From Acinetobacter kookii (GTDB lineage: Bacteria > Pseudomonadota > Gammaproteobacteria > Pseudomonadales > Moraxellaceae): a stretch of DNA of 64,000 bases. Positions 53,991-63,189 of the stretch are shown here, piece by piece (the first letter of the stretch is position 1; the number at the start of each line of letters is the position of its first letter). The stretch spans positions 1-64,000 of the forward strand of contig NZ_FMYO01000013.1 in assembly GCF_900096895.1 (NCBI RefSeq). Reading direction: 5' to 3'. The notes below the pieces were generated by a model. The model did no database searches and was not told the DNA's origin. It worked only from the letters and a program-made list of their open reading frames with translations. The position numbers were made by a program, and so were the translations under genes.

Positions 53991-54419
53991 TTATTGTTTT
54001 TGAGCCAATTGGGCTTCAAGTAATTTAATCTGTTCTTCTTTCAGGGCAATCAGCTCATCTGCATCGGCGTGTTGGGCTTTCAGCATGGCTTCCTGTTCAT
54101 TTAGCTGGCTTTGAATATCTTCCAGTTTAGCCACTTCTTCTTTGGCGAGTGATTCATTTTCTGGAACAGCTTCTTTCAGGATTTTTTCATCCACCAGCTG
54201 AATGGTTTCCTGCTCGGTTTGAGCAAGCGGTTCTGGCGCTTTTTCAGCTTTAACCGCCGGTTTTGCAGGCGCCGTTAAACTGGCTCCTTCATGTTCAGGC
54301 AGTGTTTCGTTTGAAGTTGCAAAAAACCATTGATAGGCCAAAAAAAGCGCAATGATTGCAACCAGTCCCCCAGTAATGCCCAATAAAAGTTTTGGGCTGT
54401 TTCTTTGATCTAATGTCAT
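53991..54419 (-). CDS. Single-helix membrane protein with coiled coil, unknown
   Basis: From ATG 54419 (MTLDQRNSPKLLLG, 142 residues) one membrane helix (about 10-31) is followed by an Ala/Pro/Lys/Glu-rich linker and a C-terminal coiled coil (LNEQEAMLKAQHADADELIAL... KEEQIKLLEAQL). The longer frame from 54560 overlaps yheV and is rejected. It lies 13 nt after yheV and is probably co-transcribed with prlC and yheV. I do not recognise a family. Confidence 0.65.
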   Translation of the reverse strand: MTLDQRNSPKLLLGITGGLVAIIALFLAYQWFFATSNETLPEHEGASLTAPAKPAVKAEKAPEPLAQTEQETIQLVDEKILKEAVPENESLAKEEVAKLEDIQSQLNEQEAMLKAQHADADELIALKEEQIKLLEAQLAQKQ

Positions 54420-54432
54420 ATTGAACCTGTTT

Positions 54433-54651
54433 TTATTTAGGCTGACGCGGTTTGAACTGAATGACACCAATCTCATCCGGCTGTTCCGGCATCTGTGGTT
54501 CATCGACATGCGTTGGCCGATTTTCGCTATAGCCACAGTCAATACATTCAATCCATTCATCGTCGCCAGAAGTTAGCATGACAACCCGATCTAGCGCTTC
54601 ACATTTTGGACATTTAGCACCTGCAATGAAACGACGTTTGATAGTCATCAT
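54433..54651 (-). CDS. yheV: YheV-family zinc-ribbon protein
   Basis: Small protein of 72 residues with two CxxC pairs (CPKC and CIDC) and the conserved RRFIAGAKCPKCEALDRVVM and CGYSENRP that define YheV (DUF2387, putative metal-binding protein). It lies 32 nt after prlC in the same direction, a common neighbourhood in gamma-proteobacteria. The start is the first of two ATG codons; function unknown. Confidence 0.85.
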   Translation of the reverse strand: MMTIKRRFIAGAKCPKCEALDRVVMLTSGDDEWIECIDCGYSENRPTHVDEPQMPEQPDEIGVIQFKPRQPK

Positions 54652-54683
54652 CCTAACCTTCCGAACAATCTTAGACAGTTAGT

Positions 54684-56723
54684 TTAAGCGTTTTTAGAGG
54701 GTTTCGTCCAACCTTGATGACGTAATAACGCATCTATTTTTGGCTCGCGTCCGCGGAAATTGATAAACGCGTCAAGTGCTGTATCTTTTCCGCCAACTGC
54801 TAGAATAAATTGACGAAATTCTTTTCCGGTCTGAACATTAAAGATTCCTTCTTTTTCGAAACGATCGAAGGCATCACTGGCCAAAACTTCGGCCCATTTG
54901 TAAGAATAATAGCCCGCAGCATAGCCGCCGGCAAAAATATGGCTAAAGCTATGTTGGAAACGGTTGTAACTGGCTGTGGGCGCGACTGCATATTTTTGGC
55001 GAATTTCATCCAGCGTCGCTTGTACCTGTTCGGCATTTAAAGCCGAACTGTGCTTGTGAATATGCAGGTCAAACAGGGCAAATTCGATTTGACGCAAAGT
55101 TTGCATGCCGGACTGGAAGAAACGGGCATCCAGTAAGGATTTAAGCAAATCTTCTGGCAAATGCAGCTTCGTTTCGATGTGTTCACTGAGCAGATCGAGG
55201 CTGTCTGTATCCCAGGTCCAGAATTCCATAAACTGGCTTGGTAGCTCGACCGCATCCCAATCGACACCATGAGTTCCTGCCACAGCAATATGGTCGACTT
55301 CGGTCAATAGATGATGCAGACCGTGACCAAACTCGTGGAACAGGGTATTCACTTCATCATGGGTAAGTAACGCTGGTTGATCAGCGACTGCAGGGGTGAA
55401 GTTGCAGACCATGTAGCAGATCGGTTTTTGCAGGCCTTGTCGGGTTTGCATGCGCGAGCGGAAACCGCTCATCCAGGCGCCACCGCGTTTGCCACTGCGT
55501 GCATACAGATCGAGATAGAAGCCGCCGACCACATTGCCTTGATCTTCCAGTTCATAATAGCGTGCATCGGGATGCCAGAGCGGCGCTTCACGTTCCACAA
55601 TGTTGATGCCATAGAGACGGTTCACAATGCTGAACAGGCCTTGCAAAATCTTCGGTGCAGGGAAATACGGTTTGAGTGATTCCTGCGATAAATTGAACTG
55701 TTGCTGTTTCAGTTTTTCCGAATAGTAACCCGTATCCCATGGCTGTAACTCGAAAATGCCATCCTGAATGGCAATGGTTTTTAATTCGGCAATTTCTTTG
55801 CTGGCCGGTGTGCGTGCATGTTCAGCCAGGTCGACCAGAAACTTGTCTACAGTTTCGACATCCGGTGCCATTTTGCTGGCCAGCGATAACTCGGCATAGT
55901 TTTTAAAACCTAACAGCTGAGCCATTTCATGGCGCAGGCTCAGAATTTCTTCCATCACCTGGGTATTGTCAAATTCAGGATGCTCCGACAGGTCGGAAGC
56001 ACGGGTGGTATAGGCTTTATACAGCTCTTCACGCAAGCCACGGTCATCGGCATAGGTCATGATGGCCAGATAAGCCGGAATGTCTAAAGTCGCCACCGGC
56101 TGATCAAGTTCGCGTTGCTGGCCATATTGTTCGAGTAAATCGATACTGCTTTGCGGTAAGCCTTTGAGTTGTTCTTCAGTCAGCGGCTTGAAGTAGATTT
56201 GTGTGGCATCCAATACATGGTTAGAAAAGTCAGATGAAAGCTGCGACAAACGGGCAGAAATTTCTGCATAGCGTTTTTTCGCTTCACCTTCTAAAGCAAC
56301 CCCTGACAGTTTGAAATCGCGAAGCGCCAATTTAATGGCACTTTGATGGGCTGCTGGAAGCGTGCTAAATACGGATGAGTCATGCACATGCTGATAGGTT
56401 TGATACAGCACCGTATGTTGACCCAGTTGGGTGTAGTATTCGCTTAATGCCGGAAGCAGGGATTGGTACAGTTCGCGTGTTTCTGAATTGTTCATCACTG
56501 CATTCAGATGTGACAGCACACCCCAAGCTTCACTCATGTTGTTTTCCAGCGTATCGACCTGTTCCAGAACATTGAGCTGTGCCTGAGTATCTTCTGGAAC
56601 TGCGGTTAAATCGTTTAAAAAACTTTGTCCTTGTTGAATGGCCTGTTCAATCTGTTGTTTTAAATCGGCCAGTTGAATCTGGTCAAATTGTGGAACGGGC
56701 AAGGTCGCCTTTTCTAAAGTCAT
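54684..56723 (-). CDS. prlC: Oligopeptidase A (M3 metallopeptidase)
   Basis: Cytosolic zinc endopeptidase that degrades short peptides including cleaved signal peptides. It has 679 residues, as in E. coli (680). The zinc motif HEFGH is at 463-467 in LFHEFGHGLHHLL, and the VAGTHGVDWDAVELPSQFMEFW region supplies the third ligand (Glu). First of a likely three-gene unit with yheV and the coiled-coil protein gene. Confidence 0.96.
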   Translation of the reverse strand: MTLEKATLPVPQFDQIQLADLKQQIEQAIQQGQSFLNDLTAVPEDTQAQLNVLEQVDTLENNMSEAWGVLSHLNAVMNNSETRELYQSLLPALSEYYTQLGQHTVLYQTYQHVHDSSVFSTLPAAHQSAIKLALRDFKLSGVALEGEAKKRYAEISARLSQLSSDFSNHVLDATQIYFKPLTEEQLKGLPQSSIDLLEQYGQQRELDQPVATLDIPAYLAIMTYADDRGLREELYKAYTTRASDLSEHPEFDNTQVMEEILSLRHEMAQLLGFKNYAELSLASKMAPDVETVDKFLVDLAEHARTPASKEIAELKTIAIQDGIFELQPWDTGYYSEKLKQQQFNLSQESLKPYFPAPKILQGLFSIVNRLYGINIVEREAPLWHPDARYYELEDQGNVVGGFYLDLYARSGKRGGAWMSGFRSRMQTRQGLQKPICYMVCNFTPAVADQPALLTHDEVNTLFHEFGHGLHHLLTEVDHIAVAGTHGVDWDAVELPSQFMEFWTWDTDSLDLLSEHIETKLHLPEDLLKSLLDARFFQSGMQTLRQIEFALFDLHIHKHSSALNAEQVQATLDEIRQKYAVAPTASYNRFQHSFSHIFAGGYAAGYYSYKWAEVLASDAFDRFEKEGIFNVQTGKEFRQFILAVGGKDTALDAFINFRGREPKIDALLRHQGWTKPSKNA

Positions 56724-56833
56724 TTCTAATACGCCATATCATTTATAAAGTTAATAGTAGATGTAAGGCTTAGAGAGGGTTAAATCAAGGGCTATTATTT
56801 TTCAGTCGGTAAATACTTGGTAGACCAGACCTA

Positions 56834-56862
56834 ATAAAAAGCCCTACCGGAGTAGGGCTTAT
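56834..56862 (-). terminator. Terminator after rnr
   Basis: AAGCCCTAC and GTAGGGCTT pair around CGGA; the reverse strand continues with TTTTTATT. Confidence 0.88.
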
Positions 56863-56871
56863 ATCGAAAAA

Positions 56872-59289
56872 TTATTCTGTCTTGGCTTTCGCATTCGACT
56901 TTTTCTTTTTCGGCTTGGATTTTTTCTTCAGCTTGTCTATGGCTTTTGCATCTGCCTTGGCTGAAGATTTTTTATCTGACTTTTTGGCAGGTGCAGCAGA
57001 TTTAGCTTTTGGCTTTTTCTTGCGAACCGGCTGTTCGCCCTCTTCATTTGCCACAGCTTTGGCTCGTGAACCAAAGACTTCCTCTGTGGTGGTCTTGGCC
57101 ACACGTGGGGCACGGCTACGAATCACCCGGCCCGCATGGGTCAATTGTTGCAACAGTTCAAAGTCTATCTTGCGATCTTCCAGATTGACCGCTGCCACCT
57201 TAATTTTGACTTCATCGCCCAGACTAAAGGTCTGACCACGTGCCTGACCGATTAAGCTTTGGCTGGCCTGATCATAGACAAAATAGTCATCGCCCAGCTG
57301 GCTCACGTGAACCATACCATCGACATACAGGTCTTTTAAGGTCACGAACAGGCCAAACTCGGCCACGGCACTGATCACACCGACAAACTCTTCACCGAGA
57401 TGCTGCTGCATATAATGACATTTCAACCAGGTGGTGACGGAACGGGAAGCTTCATCGGCACGGCGTTCGGTTTGCGAGAAATGTTCACCGGCATCATCCA
57501 GGGCTGCACCGGAAAGCGCGAAAGGCTTTTGTTTTAAATGGGCCTTAATGGCACGGTGCAATAACAGGTCCGGGTAACGCCGAATCGGGGAGGTAAAGTG
57601 CGTATAGGCTTCATACGCCAAACCGAAATGTCCGGCATTATTTGCACCGTAATAAGCCTGCATCATGGAGCGTAACAGCACCGCGTGAATGCTTGGTGCA
57701 TCAATGCGGTCTTTGGTGGCATCAATCACCGCCTGATAATCTTTTTGCGTTGGCTGTTCAGGGAAAGGCAGGCCGAGCAATTTCACATATTCACGCACTT
57801 TCTGGATACGTGAAAATTCAGGTGGCTCATGCACACGGTATAACATCGGGATGTCATTTTCCAGGGCATATTCGGCGGCGGCCACATTGGCCAGCAACAT
57901 GCATTCTTCAATCAGTTTATGCGCATCATTACGTGTACGCGGCAGAATTTCATTAATGCCACCCAACTCATCGAAGGTCATGTAGGTTTCGACGGTTTCG
58001 AATTCCATGGCATGACGCTCTGTACGTAAACCTTTCAGGATCTGATACAGCTGGAACAAGGTATTCAGCGATTTGCGTACATCACGATCTTCAGGAACGG
58101 CTTTGCTGTCGCCATCAAAATACTGTGCCACCTGAGTATAGGTGAGACGCGCTTTGGAATGCATGACTGATGGATAGAATTCAAAACCAGTGACGCGACC
58201 TGCACGTGACAGTTTTAGATCACAGACCATACAGAGACGATCGACATGCGGATTCAGCGAGCACAGACCATTAGATAAAGCTTCCGGCAACATCGGCAAG
58301 ACAAAGTGCGGGAAATAGACTGACGTGCCACGTTCTTTTGCTTCATCATCCAAGGGCTGGTCATTACGCACATAATGGCTGACATCCGCAATGGCCACGA
58401 CCACGCGGTAACCGCCGCCTGGACGTTTTTCGGCATATACGGCATCGTCAAAGTCGCGGGCATCTTCACCGTCAATGGTGACCAGGGCCAAATCACGTAA
58501 ATCGATACGGCCCTCGCGGTCTTGTGCAGAAGGTTCTTTAAAGTGTTCCGCATCACGAATCACTTCTTCCGGAAATTCATAAGGCAAGCCAAATTCTAGA
58601 ATGGTTTGCGGAATAATGATTTCGGTATCGGCCTTGTCTGCCATAGACTGAACGATATGACCGGTCGCCAGCTCTTCGCGGGTTGGATAGTCGTCAATGG
58701 CCACCCGGACCGAATCACCCACTTTGACCTGAGCATGTTCAATTAGTTCTTTTTCCAGGGTAATGGGTTGGTGAGCATTCGGATTGCCGGGCTGAATAAA
58801 GTATTCGCCATCGTGAACCGCCACTTTACCAATAATCTGTTTCACCCGATGCTGCACCACTTCGGTAATAAAACCCCAAGCCTTGCCTTTGCGGTCGACC
58901 GAAGTTTGACGAACCTTGACGCGGTCACCATTAAAGACCAGACGCAGCTCGCGTTCAGGCAGTAAAAGGTCTTCATGATCGGCAATCGAGGCACTGCCCA
59001 GACCTTTGGAATTGATATACACGGTGGCTTCATGCGTCGGCTGGCTGACGGCAAGCTGGAACTTGTAGCCATCTTTCATCAACTGGCCATCCCGAACCAT
59101 GGCGATCAGGCGATGGCTAAGGGCATCAATACTTTTTTGATCTGCAATTTCAAAATGTTCCACTAGATCTGCATGAGATTGTGGTGCTTGTAGTTTTTCA
59201 ATCGTTTCAGAAATAAGAATACGGCTGGGAATAGGATTTTCATAGCGTTCAGCTTCAGCTTTAGCTTCAGGATCGACCCAATTTTTCAT
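56872..59289 (-). CDS. rnr: Ribonuclease R
   Basis: 3'-5' exoribonuclease of the RNB family that degrades structured RNA and takes part in tmRNA quality control. It has 805 residues: N-terminal winged helix and cold-shock domains, the RNB core with ALVTIDGEDARDFDDAVYAEK and the conserved RRYPDLLLHRAIKAHL, an S1 domain (FVGVISAVAEFGLFVTL), and a very Lys-rich tail (about 755-805). The tail is longer and more uniform than in many homologs and likely binds RNA or SmpB/trans-translation partners. Confidence 0.96.
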   Translation of the reverse strand: MKNWVDPEAKAEAERYENPIPSRILISETIEKLQAPQSHADLVEHFEIADQKSIDALSHRLIAMVRDGQLMKDGYKFQLAVSQPTHEATVYINSKGLGSASIADHEDLLLPERELRLVFNGDRVKVRQTSVDRKGKAWGFITEVVQHRVKQIIGKVAVHDGEYFIQPGNPNAHQPITLEKELIEHAQVKVGDSVRVAIDDYPTREELATGHIVQSMADKADTEIIIPQTILEFGLPYEFPEEVIRDAEHFKEPSAQDREGRIDLRDLALVTIDGEDARDFDDAVYAEKRPGGGYRVVVAIADVSHYVRNDQPLDDEAKERGTSVYFPHFVLPMLPEALSNGLCSLNPHVDRLCMVCDLKLSRAGRVTGFEFYPSVMHSKARLTYTQVAQYFDGDSKAVPEDRDVRKSLNTLFQLYQILKGLRTERHAMEFETVETYMTFDELGGINEILPRTRNDAHKLIEECMLLANVAAAEYALENDIPMLYRVHEPPEFSRIQKVREYVKLLGLPFPEQPTQKDYQAVIDATKDRIDAPSIHAVLLRSMMQAYYGANNAGHFGLAYEAYTHFTSPIRRYPDLLLHRAIKAHLKQKPFALSGAALDDAGEHFSQTERRADEASRSVTTWLKCHYMQQHLGEEFVGVISAVAEFGLFVTLKDLYVDGMVHVSQLGDDYFVYDQASQSLIGQARGQTFSLGDEVKIKVAAVNLEDRKIDFELLQQLTHAGRVIRSRAPRVAKTTTEEVFGSRAKAVANEEGEQPVRKKKPKAKSAAPAKKSDKKSSAKADAKAIDKLKKKSKPKKKKSNAKAKTE

Positions 59290-59514
59290 AATGTCTTTGG
59301 CTTCATGTCAGAAGATAGGATTAGCATAAGTCATGCAGCAACAGACTGCACGTAAATGATTGCAATATTGTGTTTTTCAGTGCAAATTTTCGGGCCAGGT
59401 TGAATATTTCAGCAGCATTTGCCATAAAAAACAGCGAAAAGGGCAGAGCCAGCTCGGAAATTGTTTAAAAAATAGATGATTGATTAAAAATATCAGAATT
59501 TTTTGAAATCTGAC

Positions 59515-59550
59515 TTGAAGAAACGAAGTTTAATTTGTATTATGGCGGCT
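59515..59550 (+). promoter_or_regulatory. Promoter of the tRNA-Ser/tRNA-Arg operon
   Basis: TTGAAG (59515-59520), a 17-nt spacer and TATTAT (59538-59543), followed by the GC-rich GGCGGCTCG. The start is close to the tRNA-Ser 5' end (59557). Confidence 0.75.
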
Positions 59551-59556
59551 CGTTAC

Positions 59557-59648
59557 GGTGAGGTGGCCGAGTGGCTGAAGGTACTCCCCTGCTAAGGGAG
59601 CGTGGGTCTTAAAGCCCACCGAGGGTTCGAATCCCTCTCTCACCGCCA
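59557..59648 (+). tRNA. tRNA-Ser(GCT)
   Basis: 92 nt including an encoded CCA. Anticodon GCT is at 59591-59593 and reads AGC/AGU. The acceptor GGTGAGG/CTCACC, the long variable arm and GTTCGAATC are present. Confidence 0.97.
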
Positions 59649-59663
59649 CGAATAACTTGAAAT

Positions 59664-59740
59664 GCGCTCATAGCTCAGCTGGATAGAGCACTTGGCTACG
59701 AACTAAGGGGTCGGGAGTTCGAATCTCTCTGAGCGCACCA
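59664..59740 (+). tRNA. tRNA-Arg(ACG), copy 1
   Basis: 77 nt with encoded CCA, anticodon ACG at 59698-59700 (read as ICG after deamination by TadA). It follows tRNA-Ser by 15 nt and is probably co-transcribed. Confidence 0.97.
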
Positions 59741-59798
59741 ATCAAGTTAAACGCGGCAATTTTTTATAGTAACGAATGCTGAAAAGCAACTCAAGTAC

Positions 59799-59875
59799 GC
59801 GCTCATAGCTCAGCTGGATAGAGCACTTGGCTACGAACTAAGGGGTCGGGAGTTCGAATCTCTCTGAGCGCACCA
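59799..59875 (+). tRNA. tRNA-Arg(ACG), copy 2
   Basis: Identical to copy 1; anticodon at 59833-59835. It lies 58 nt further down and is followed by its own terminator. Confidence 0.97.
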
Positions 59876-59906
59876 ACTTGAACACATCGACAGATGTAAA
59901 AATGGA

Positions 59907-59932
59907 AGAAACCGCACATGTTGCGGTTTTTT
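59907..59932 (+). terminator. Terminator after tRNA-Arg copy 2
   Basis: AAACCGCA (59909-59916) and TGCGGTTT (59922-59929), followed by a T-run. Confidence 0.88.
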
Positions 59933-60244
59933 GTGCCTGAAATTTGGTGCAGTTGAGCGGGTAAGTTTTTTCGATGAGTGGAGATGTCTTTAAAAAAGTA
60001 GGGCATCTTAAATATCTACTCCAGACATTCCAGATATCTGGACGAAACCTGGAGTAAAAATGCACTGGTGAAATTGATTATTTTGATCTCAAAGTAATCT
60101 GTGCAATCCTCAAAAAACAAATGTTGTTTAAAAAATAGATGAAAAATCTAATTTTGCCCAATAACTGTTCACTTGATTGCGTATTTGTTAAAAAGCACTT
60201 AACAGAATATTAAAAACGCGTATAATGCACCACATCAAGACGTC
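59933..60244 (+). other. Intergenic region between tRNA-Arg copies 2 and 3
   Basis: No gene is supported here; the reverse-strand frame across tRNA-Arg copy 2 is an antisense artefact. The region holds a nested palindrome at 60017-60056 (TACTCCAG...CTGGAGTA enclosing CCAGATATCTGG) and a promoter at 60199-60226: TTAACA, 16 nt, TATAAT, for tRNA-Arg copy 3. Confidence 0.6.
60199..60226 (+). promoter_or_regulatory. Promoter of tRNA-Arg copy 3
   Basis: TTAACA (60199-60204), 16-nt spacer, consensus TATAAT (60221-60226). Transcription would start about 60233, just ahead of the tRNA. Confidence 0.78.
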
Positions 60245-60321
60245 GCGCTCATAGCTCAGCTGGATAGAGCACTTGGCTACGAACTAAGGGGTCGGGAGTT
60301 CGAATCTCTCTGAGCGCACCA
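60245..60321 (+). tRNA. tRNA-Arg(ACG), copy 3
   Basis: Identical to copies 1 and 2; anticodon at 60279-60281. It has its own promoter and terminator, so it is a separate transcription unit. Confidence 0.97.
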
Positions 60322-60351
60322 ACTTGATCGCATCGATAGATGTAAAACTGG

Positions 60352-60379
60352 AAAAAACCGCATTTAATGCGGTTTTTTT
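60352..60379 (+). terminator. Terminator after tRNA-Arg copy 3
   Basis: AAAACCGCAT and ATGCGGTTTT pair around TTA, with seven T. The tRNA-to-terminator stretch is clearly related to that after copy 2, marking a duplicated tRNA-plus-terminator block. Confidence 0.9.
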
Positions 60380-60410
60380 GTGCCTAGAATAAATTAAATG
60401 TGTGAAAAAA

Positions 60411-61715
60411 TTATTTCATCTTGTGTTTAATCTTTAATGCCAATACGGTATTGCCCCCTATGGCCGGTAACATGTCGTGATAAGGCAGGCTTCTCATTGC
60501 TCTGAGCAGAAAGGGCGCTTTGTCATGGATTTTCATGGCACTGGTGACATTTAACAAGGTGCCTTGACCTTGCGGAATCAGATGCATCCCGCCTTTGACA
60601 AACTGCAAATCCCCACCCACCGCATCAAACTGATTTTCCAGACTGTTGGGATAGTCAAAACGCAGCTTAAAATCGAAGGGAATATTGATCACCCCCAATC
60701 CGACTGAAATTTTGTAATCTGCATCAATGGTGTTGGGTTTAATTTTTTTCAGGTCGATCTCTTCAATCTGGCGTGGAAAAAGCTCTTGATAAGCCGGCGC
60801 ACTCAGCCAGTGCTGCATCTGTTGCGGTTTTTTTGCAAAGTACTGATAGCTGCTGCTAAAACGCAAGCTTTCCAGACCGTGCGGATAGGGCACCTTGCTG
60901 GAGGGCAAGATAAAAGAAACCGGTTCCTGGGACAGTTGGCTCAGTGTGGCAATTTTTTGAACCTGGTTCGAGCTTAATGGGGCTTCGGGTAATTCTCCAG
61001 CTTTCAAGCTGTGGTAACTCGGTGTTTTAAAGTGCTGTTGCAGGGCTTCGAGTAAAAAAGCGTTGGTGCCAGAGGGAATGCCGAGTTTGGCCTCCGGAAG
61101 TGCATTCAAAATGCTGCTGAATAAAAAGCCTTTGGGATGGTTTAAGTCGCCCCATTGGGTCACGGTAATTAAGGTTTTATTGTTGCCTAAATCAAACCAT
61201 TCAATTTTGCCTGCACCATAAGGAATAGGCGCATCCAGGACAAGGGTTGAAATACTGTTCGCCGTTAAATGGTGCTGCATCAGCACATTTTCTTTAAAGT
61301 TTAATATTGGAATGGGTGTAGGGATGGACACCTGATATTTCATCTGGGTAATGTTGCCTTGTTGCTCAACGACCTTTGCTAACTTTAAGGTCGGAAATAG
61401 CCCCTTATACCCGTTATAGTTGCTTAAAAGCCGCGCTACGTTTTGGCTGCTGGCGGGTACCACTACTGCACCGGTATAAAACTTGCCACTGATACTGTGC
61501 GGATTTTTAAAGGTCGGTAAAGTAATTGCCTGTGCCGGATGGGCGTAAATCAAAATACGGTTTGCGGTTAAGTCAGCCAGAAGTTGGGTCTTTCCCTGGA
61601 ATACACTCAGACTACTGGGAATCTGTTCTTTCCATGGAATGATCTTTGCCGAGACCTGCGTGCCGAGCAGGCAGCACAGCAGCAGCAAACCGCATTTATT
61701 TTTATTGTTTTGCAT
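60411..61715 (-). CDS. Exported SRPBCC/START-like protein, unknown
   Basis: Periplasmic protein of 434 residues with a signal peptide (NKCGLLLLCCLLGTQVSA). Two halves share the style of START/SRPBCC folds: LLSNYNGYKGLFPTLKLAKV in the first (about 91-110) and LSAPAYQELFPRQIEEIDLK in the second. Such folds bind lipids or other hydrophobic ligands. I do not recognise a specific family member. Confidence 0.65.
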   Translation of the reverse strand: MQNNKNKCGLLLLCCLLGTQVSAKIIPWKEQIPSSLSVFQGKTQLLADLTANRILIYAHPAQAITLPTFKNPHSISGKFYTGAVVVPASSQNVARLLSNYNGYKGLFPTLKLAKVVEQQGNITQMKYQVSIPTPIPILNFKENVLMQHHLTANSISTLVLDAPIPYGAGKIEWFDLGNNKTLITVTQWGDLNHPKGFLFSSILNALPEAKLGIPSGTNAFLLEALQQHFKTPSYHSLKAGELPEAPLSSNQVQKIATLSQLSQEPVSFILPSSKVPYPHGLESLRFSSSYQYFAKKPQQMQHWLSAPAYQELFPRQIEEIDLKKIKPNTIDADYKISVGLGVINIPFDFKLRFDYPNSLENQFDAVGGDLQFVKGGMHLIPQGQGTLLNVTSAMKIHDKAPFLLRAMRSLPYHDMLPAIGGNTVLALKIKHKMK

Positions 61716-61889
61716 TTCACATCCTGTTTATGCTTTTTAAGTGAATGATGATGTTTTAATCAATTTCAAAACGGTTGTGAAGCAAACTTATGTAATTTAG
61801 CTTGTAATGAGCCGAGCAAAAACAATAAGGAAAAGGCCGAATCTGGTGTAATATCTAGCACAATTGTTCGAATAATTTGATGATGAATC

Positions 61890-62387
61890 ATGTCAGAGAC
61901 CAAGCCTGCTGTATCGGTACGTTATTTTTTAAATCTGGAAGAATCACAAGACGGTTTTGCGCTTGCGACGTTTGGTAAAAAGCAGATTAGCCGTTTTATT
62001 ACCCCCTTCGTAAGTATCGGAATTATTATTTGGGGTTTTTACCTCGGCTTTAATGGCGTGGGTCGCTATTATGTTGCGCTCGGTGCTTTCTTTTTAATTT
62101 TGCAGCTGATTATGCGTTACTGGTTTTTACCAATGATGTTTAAGCGTCAATTTGTAAAATACCAGCTTGGTAAAAGTGAACAAGGCATCGAATTGTTTCA
62201 GGATCATGCGGAAATTTATGCCAATGGTCGTAAACAGATGTTTAACTATAGCGACGTGCAAAAATTTGCTACAGGTAAACTGACGTACATGATTGAATTG
62301 AAGAACCGTACCGTGGTGGTTGTGCCGAAACGTGCTTTTGAACACTCTGCCGAGCAAACCGTATTTGAAAATACATTTAAAAAGTAA
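61890..62387 (+). CDS. YcxB-like membrane protein
   Basis: Protein of 165 residues with two adjacent hydrophobic helices (about 36-55 and 62-80) followed by a small beta-rich domain with HAEIYANGRKQMFNYSDV and KNRTVVVVPKRAF, matching the YcxB-like (PF14317) layout. Function unknown. Start ATG 61890; it is followed 39 nt later by the FAH gene. Confidence 0.7.
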   Translation: MSETKPAVSVRYFLNLEESQDGFALATFGKKQISRFITPFVSIGIIIWGFYLGFNGVGRYYVALGAFFLILQLIMRYWFLPMMFKRQFVKYQLGKSEQGIELFQDHAEIYANGRKQMFNYSDVQKFATGKLTYMIELKNRTVVVVPKRAFEHSAEQTVFENTFKK

Positions 62388-62426
62388 GCCTGAAATAACC
62401 TAACAGTGAAATAAAAAGGGAAGATC

Positions 62427-63062
62427 ATGAGTACACGTCCATCGAAGATTGTCTGTGTCGGCCGTAGCTATGCGGACCATGCCAAAGAATTAGGCAATGC
62501 CATTCCTGATCGTCCGGTTTTGTTTATCAAGCCACCGAGTGCCTTAATGGCATTGCAAGAGGGGATTTCATGGAACCCGGCTTGGGGTAATTGTCACTAT
62601 GAATGCGAACTCAGCCTGCGGATTGACCGTACTTTAAAGGCGGAGACCGATCCGGCTAAAGCGCTGGAAGCTGTGGGTGCGGTAACTTTGGGCCTGGATT
62701 TAACCTTGCGTGACTTGCAGGATGACCTGAAAAAGAAAGGTCAGCCTTGGGAACGTGCCAAAGCATATGATGGTTCATGCCTGTTGGGTGACTGGGTTGA
62801 GCTTTCAGAAGTGAAAGACTGGAAAGATGTACATTACACCTTGCATGTGAATGATGAGCTGCGTCAAAAAGGCGATACATCTTTGCTGATTTTTGATATT
62901 GCGACTTTACTTGCTGATATCAGCCAGGTCTTTACCCTGGAAGAAGGGGATGTGGTGATGACAGGTACACCGGCGGGTGTGGCTGCATTGCAATCAGGCG
63001 ATCAACTCACCATGACGTTGCAAGGTCAGAGCCAGGATTTTGTCTGGAAAACCTTTGTTTAA
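62427..63062 (+). CDS. Fumarylacetoacetate hydrolase-family protein
   Basis: Metal-dependent hydrolase of 211 residues related to acylpyruvases (YcgM). IVCVGRSYADHAKELG at the start and the metal-ligand motif YECELSLRI (two Glu) plus LGLDLTLRDLQ are conserved; VVMTGTPAGVAAL is the C-terminal signature. Likely hydrolyses a beta-diketo acid. AGGGAAGA precedes the ATG. Confidence 0.88.
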   Translation: MSTRPSKIVCVGRSYADHAKELGNAIPDRPVLFIKPPSALMALQEGISWNPAWGNCHYECELSLRIDRTLKAETDPAKALEAVGAVTLGLDLTLRDLQDDLKKKGQPWERAKAYDGSCLLGDWVELSEVKDWKDVHYTLHVNDELRQKGDTSLLIFDIATLLADISQVFTLEEGDVVMTGTPAGVAALQSGDQLTMTLQGQSQDFVWKTFV

Positions 63063-63080
63063 TAAGTAAAAAGATTGAAT

Positions 63081-63109
63081 AAAAAGGCTGCTTAAATGCG
63101 GCCTTTTTA
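63081..63109 (+). terminator. Terminator after the FAH gene
   Basis: AAAAAGGC and GCCTTTTT pair around a 12-nt loop, ending in T. Confidence 0.78.
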
Positions 63110-63189
63110 AGTTCTGAATTTTTTCATGACGGTCAGTTTGCATGACTGGATCAGACATTTTTGTTCGCTCATACCTCCGCGTAGTCATT

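Noticed and set aside
59803-60006. Reverse-strand ORF containing RTPDPLVRSQVLYPAEL
   Set aside because: It is the antisense of tRNA-Arg copy 2. This peptide is a well-known false annotation over tRNA genes.
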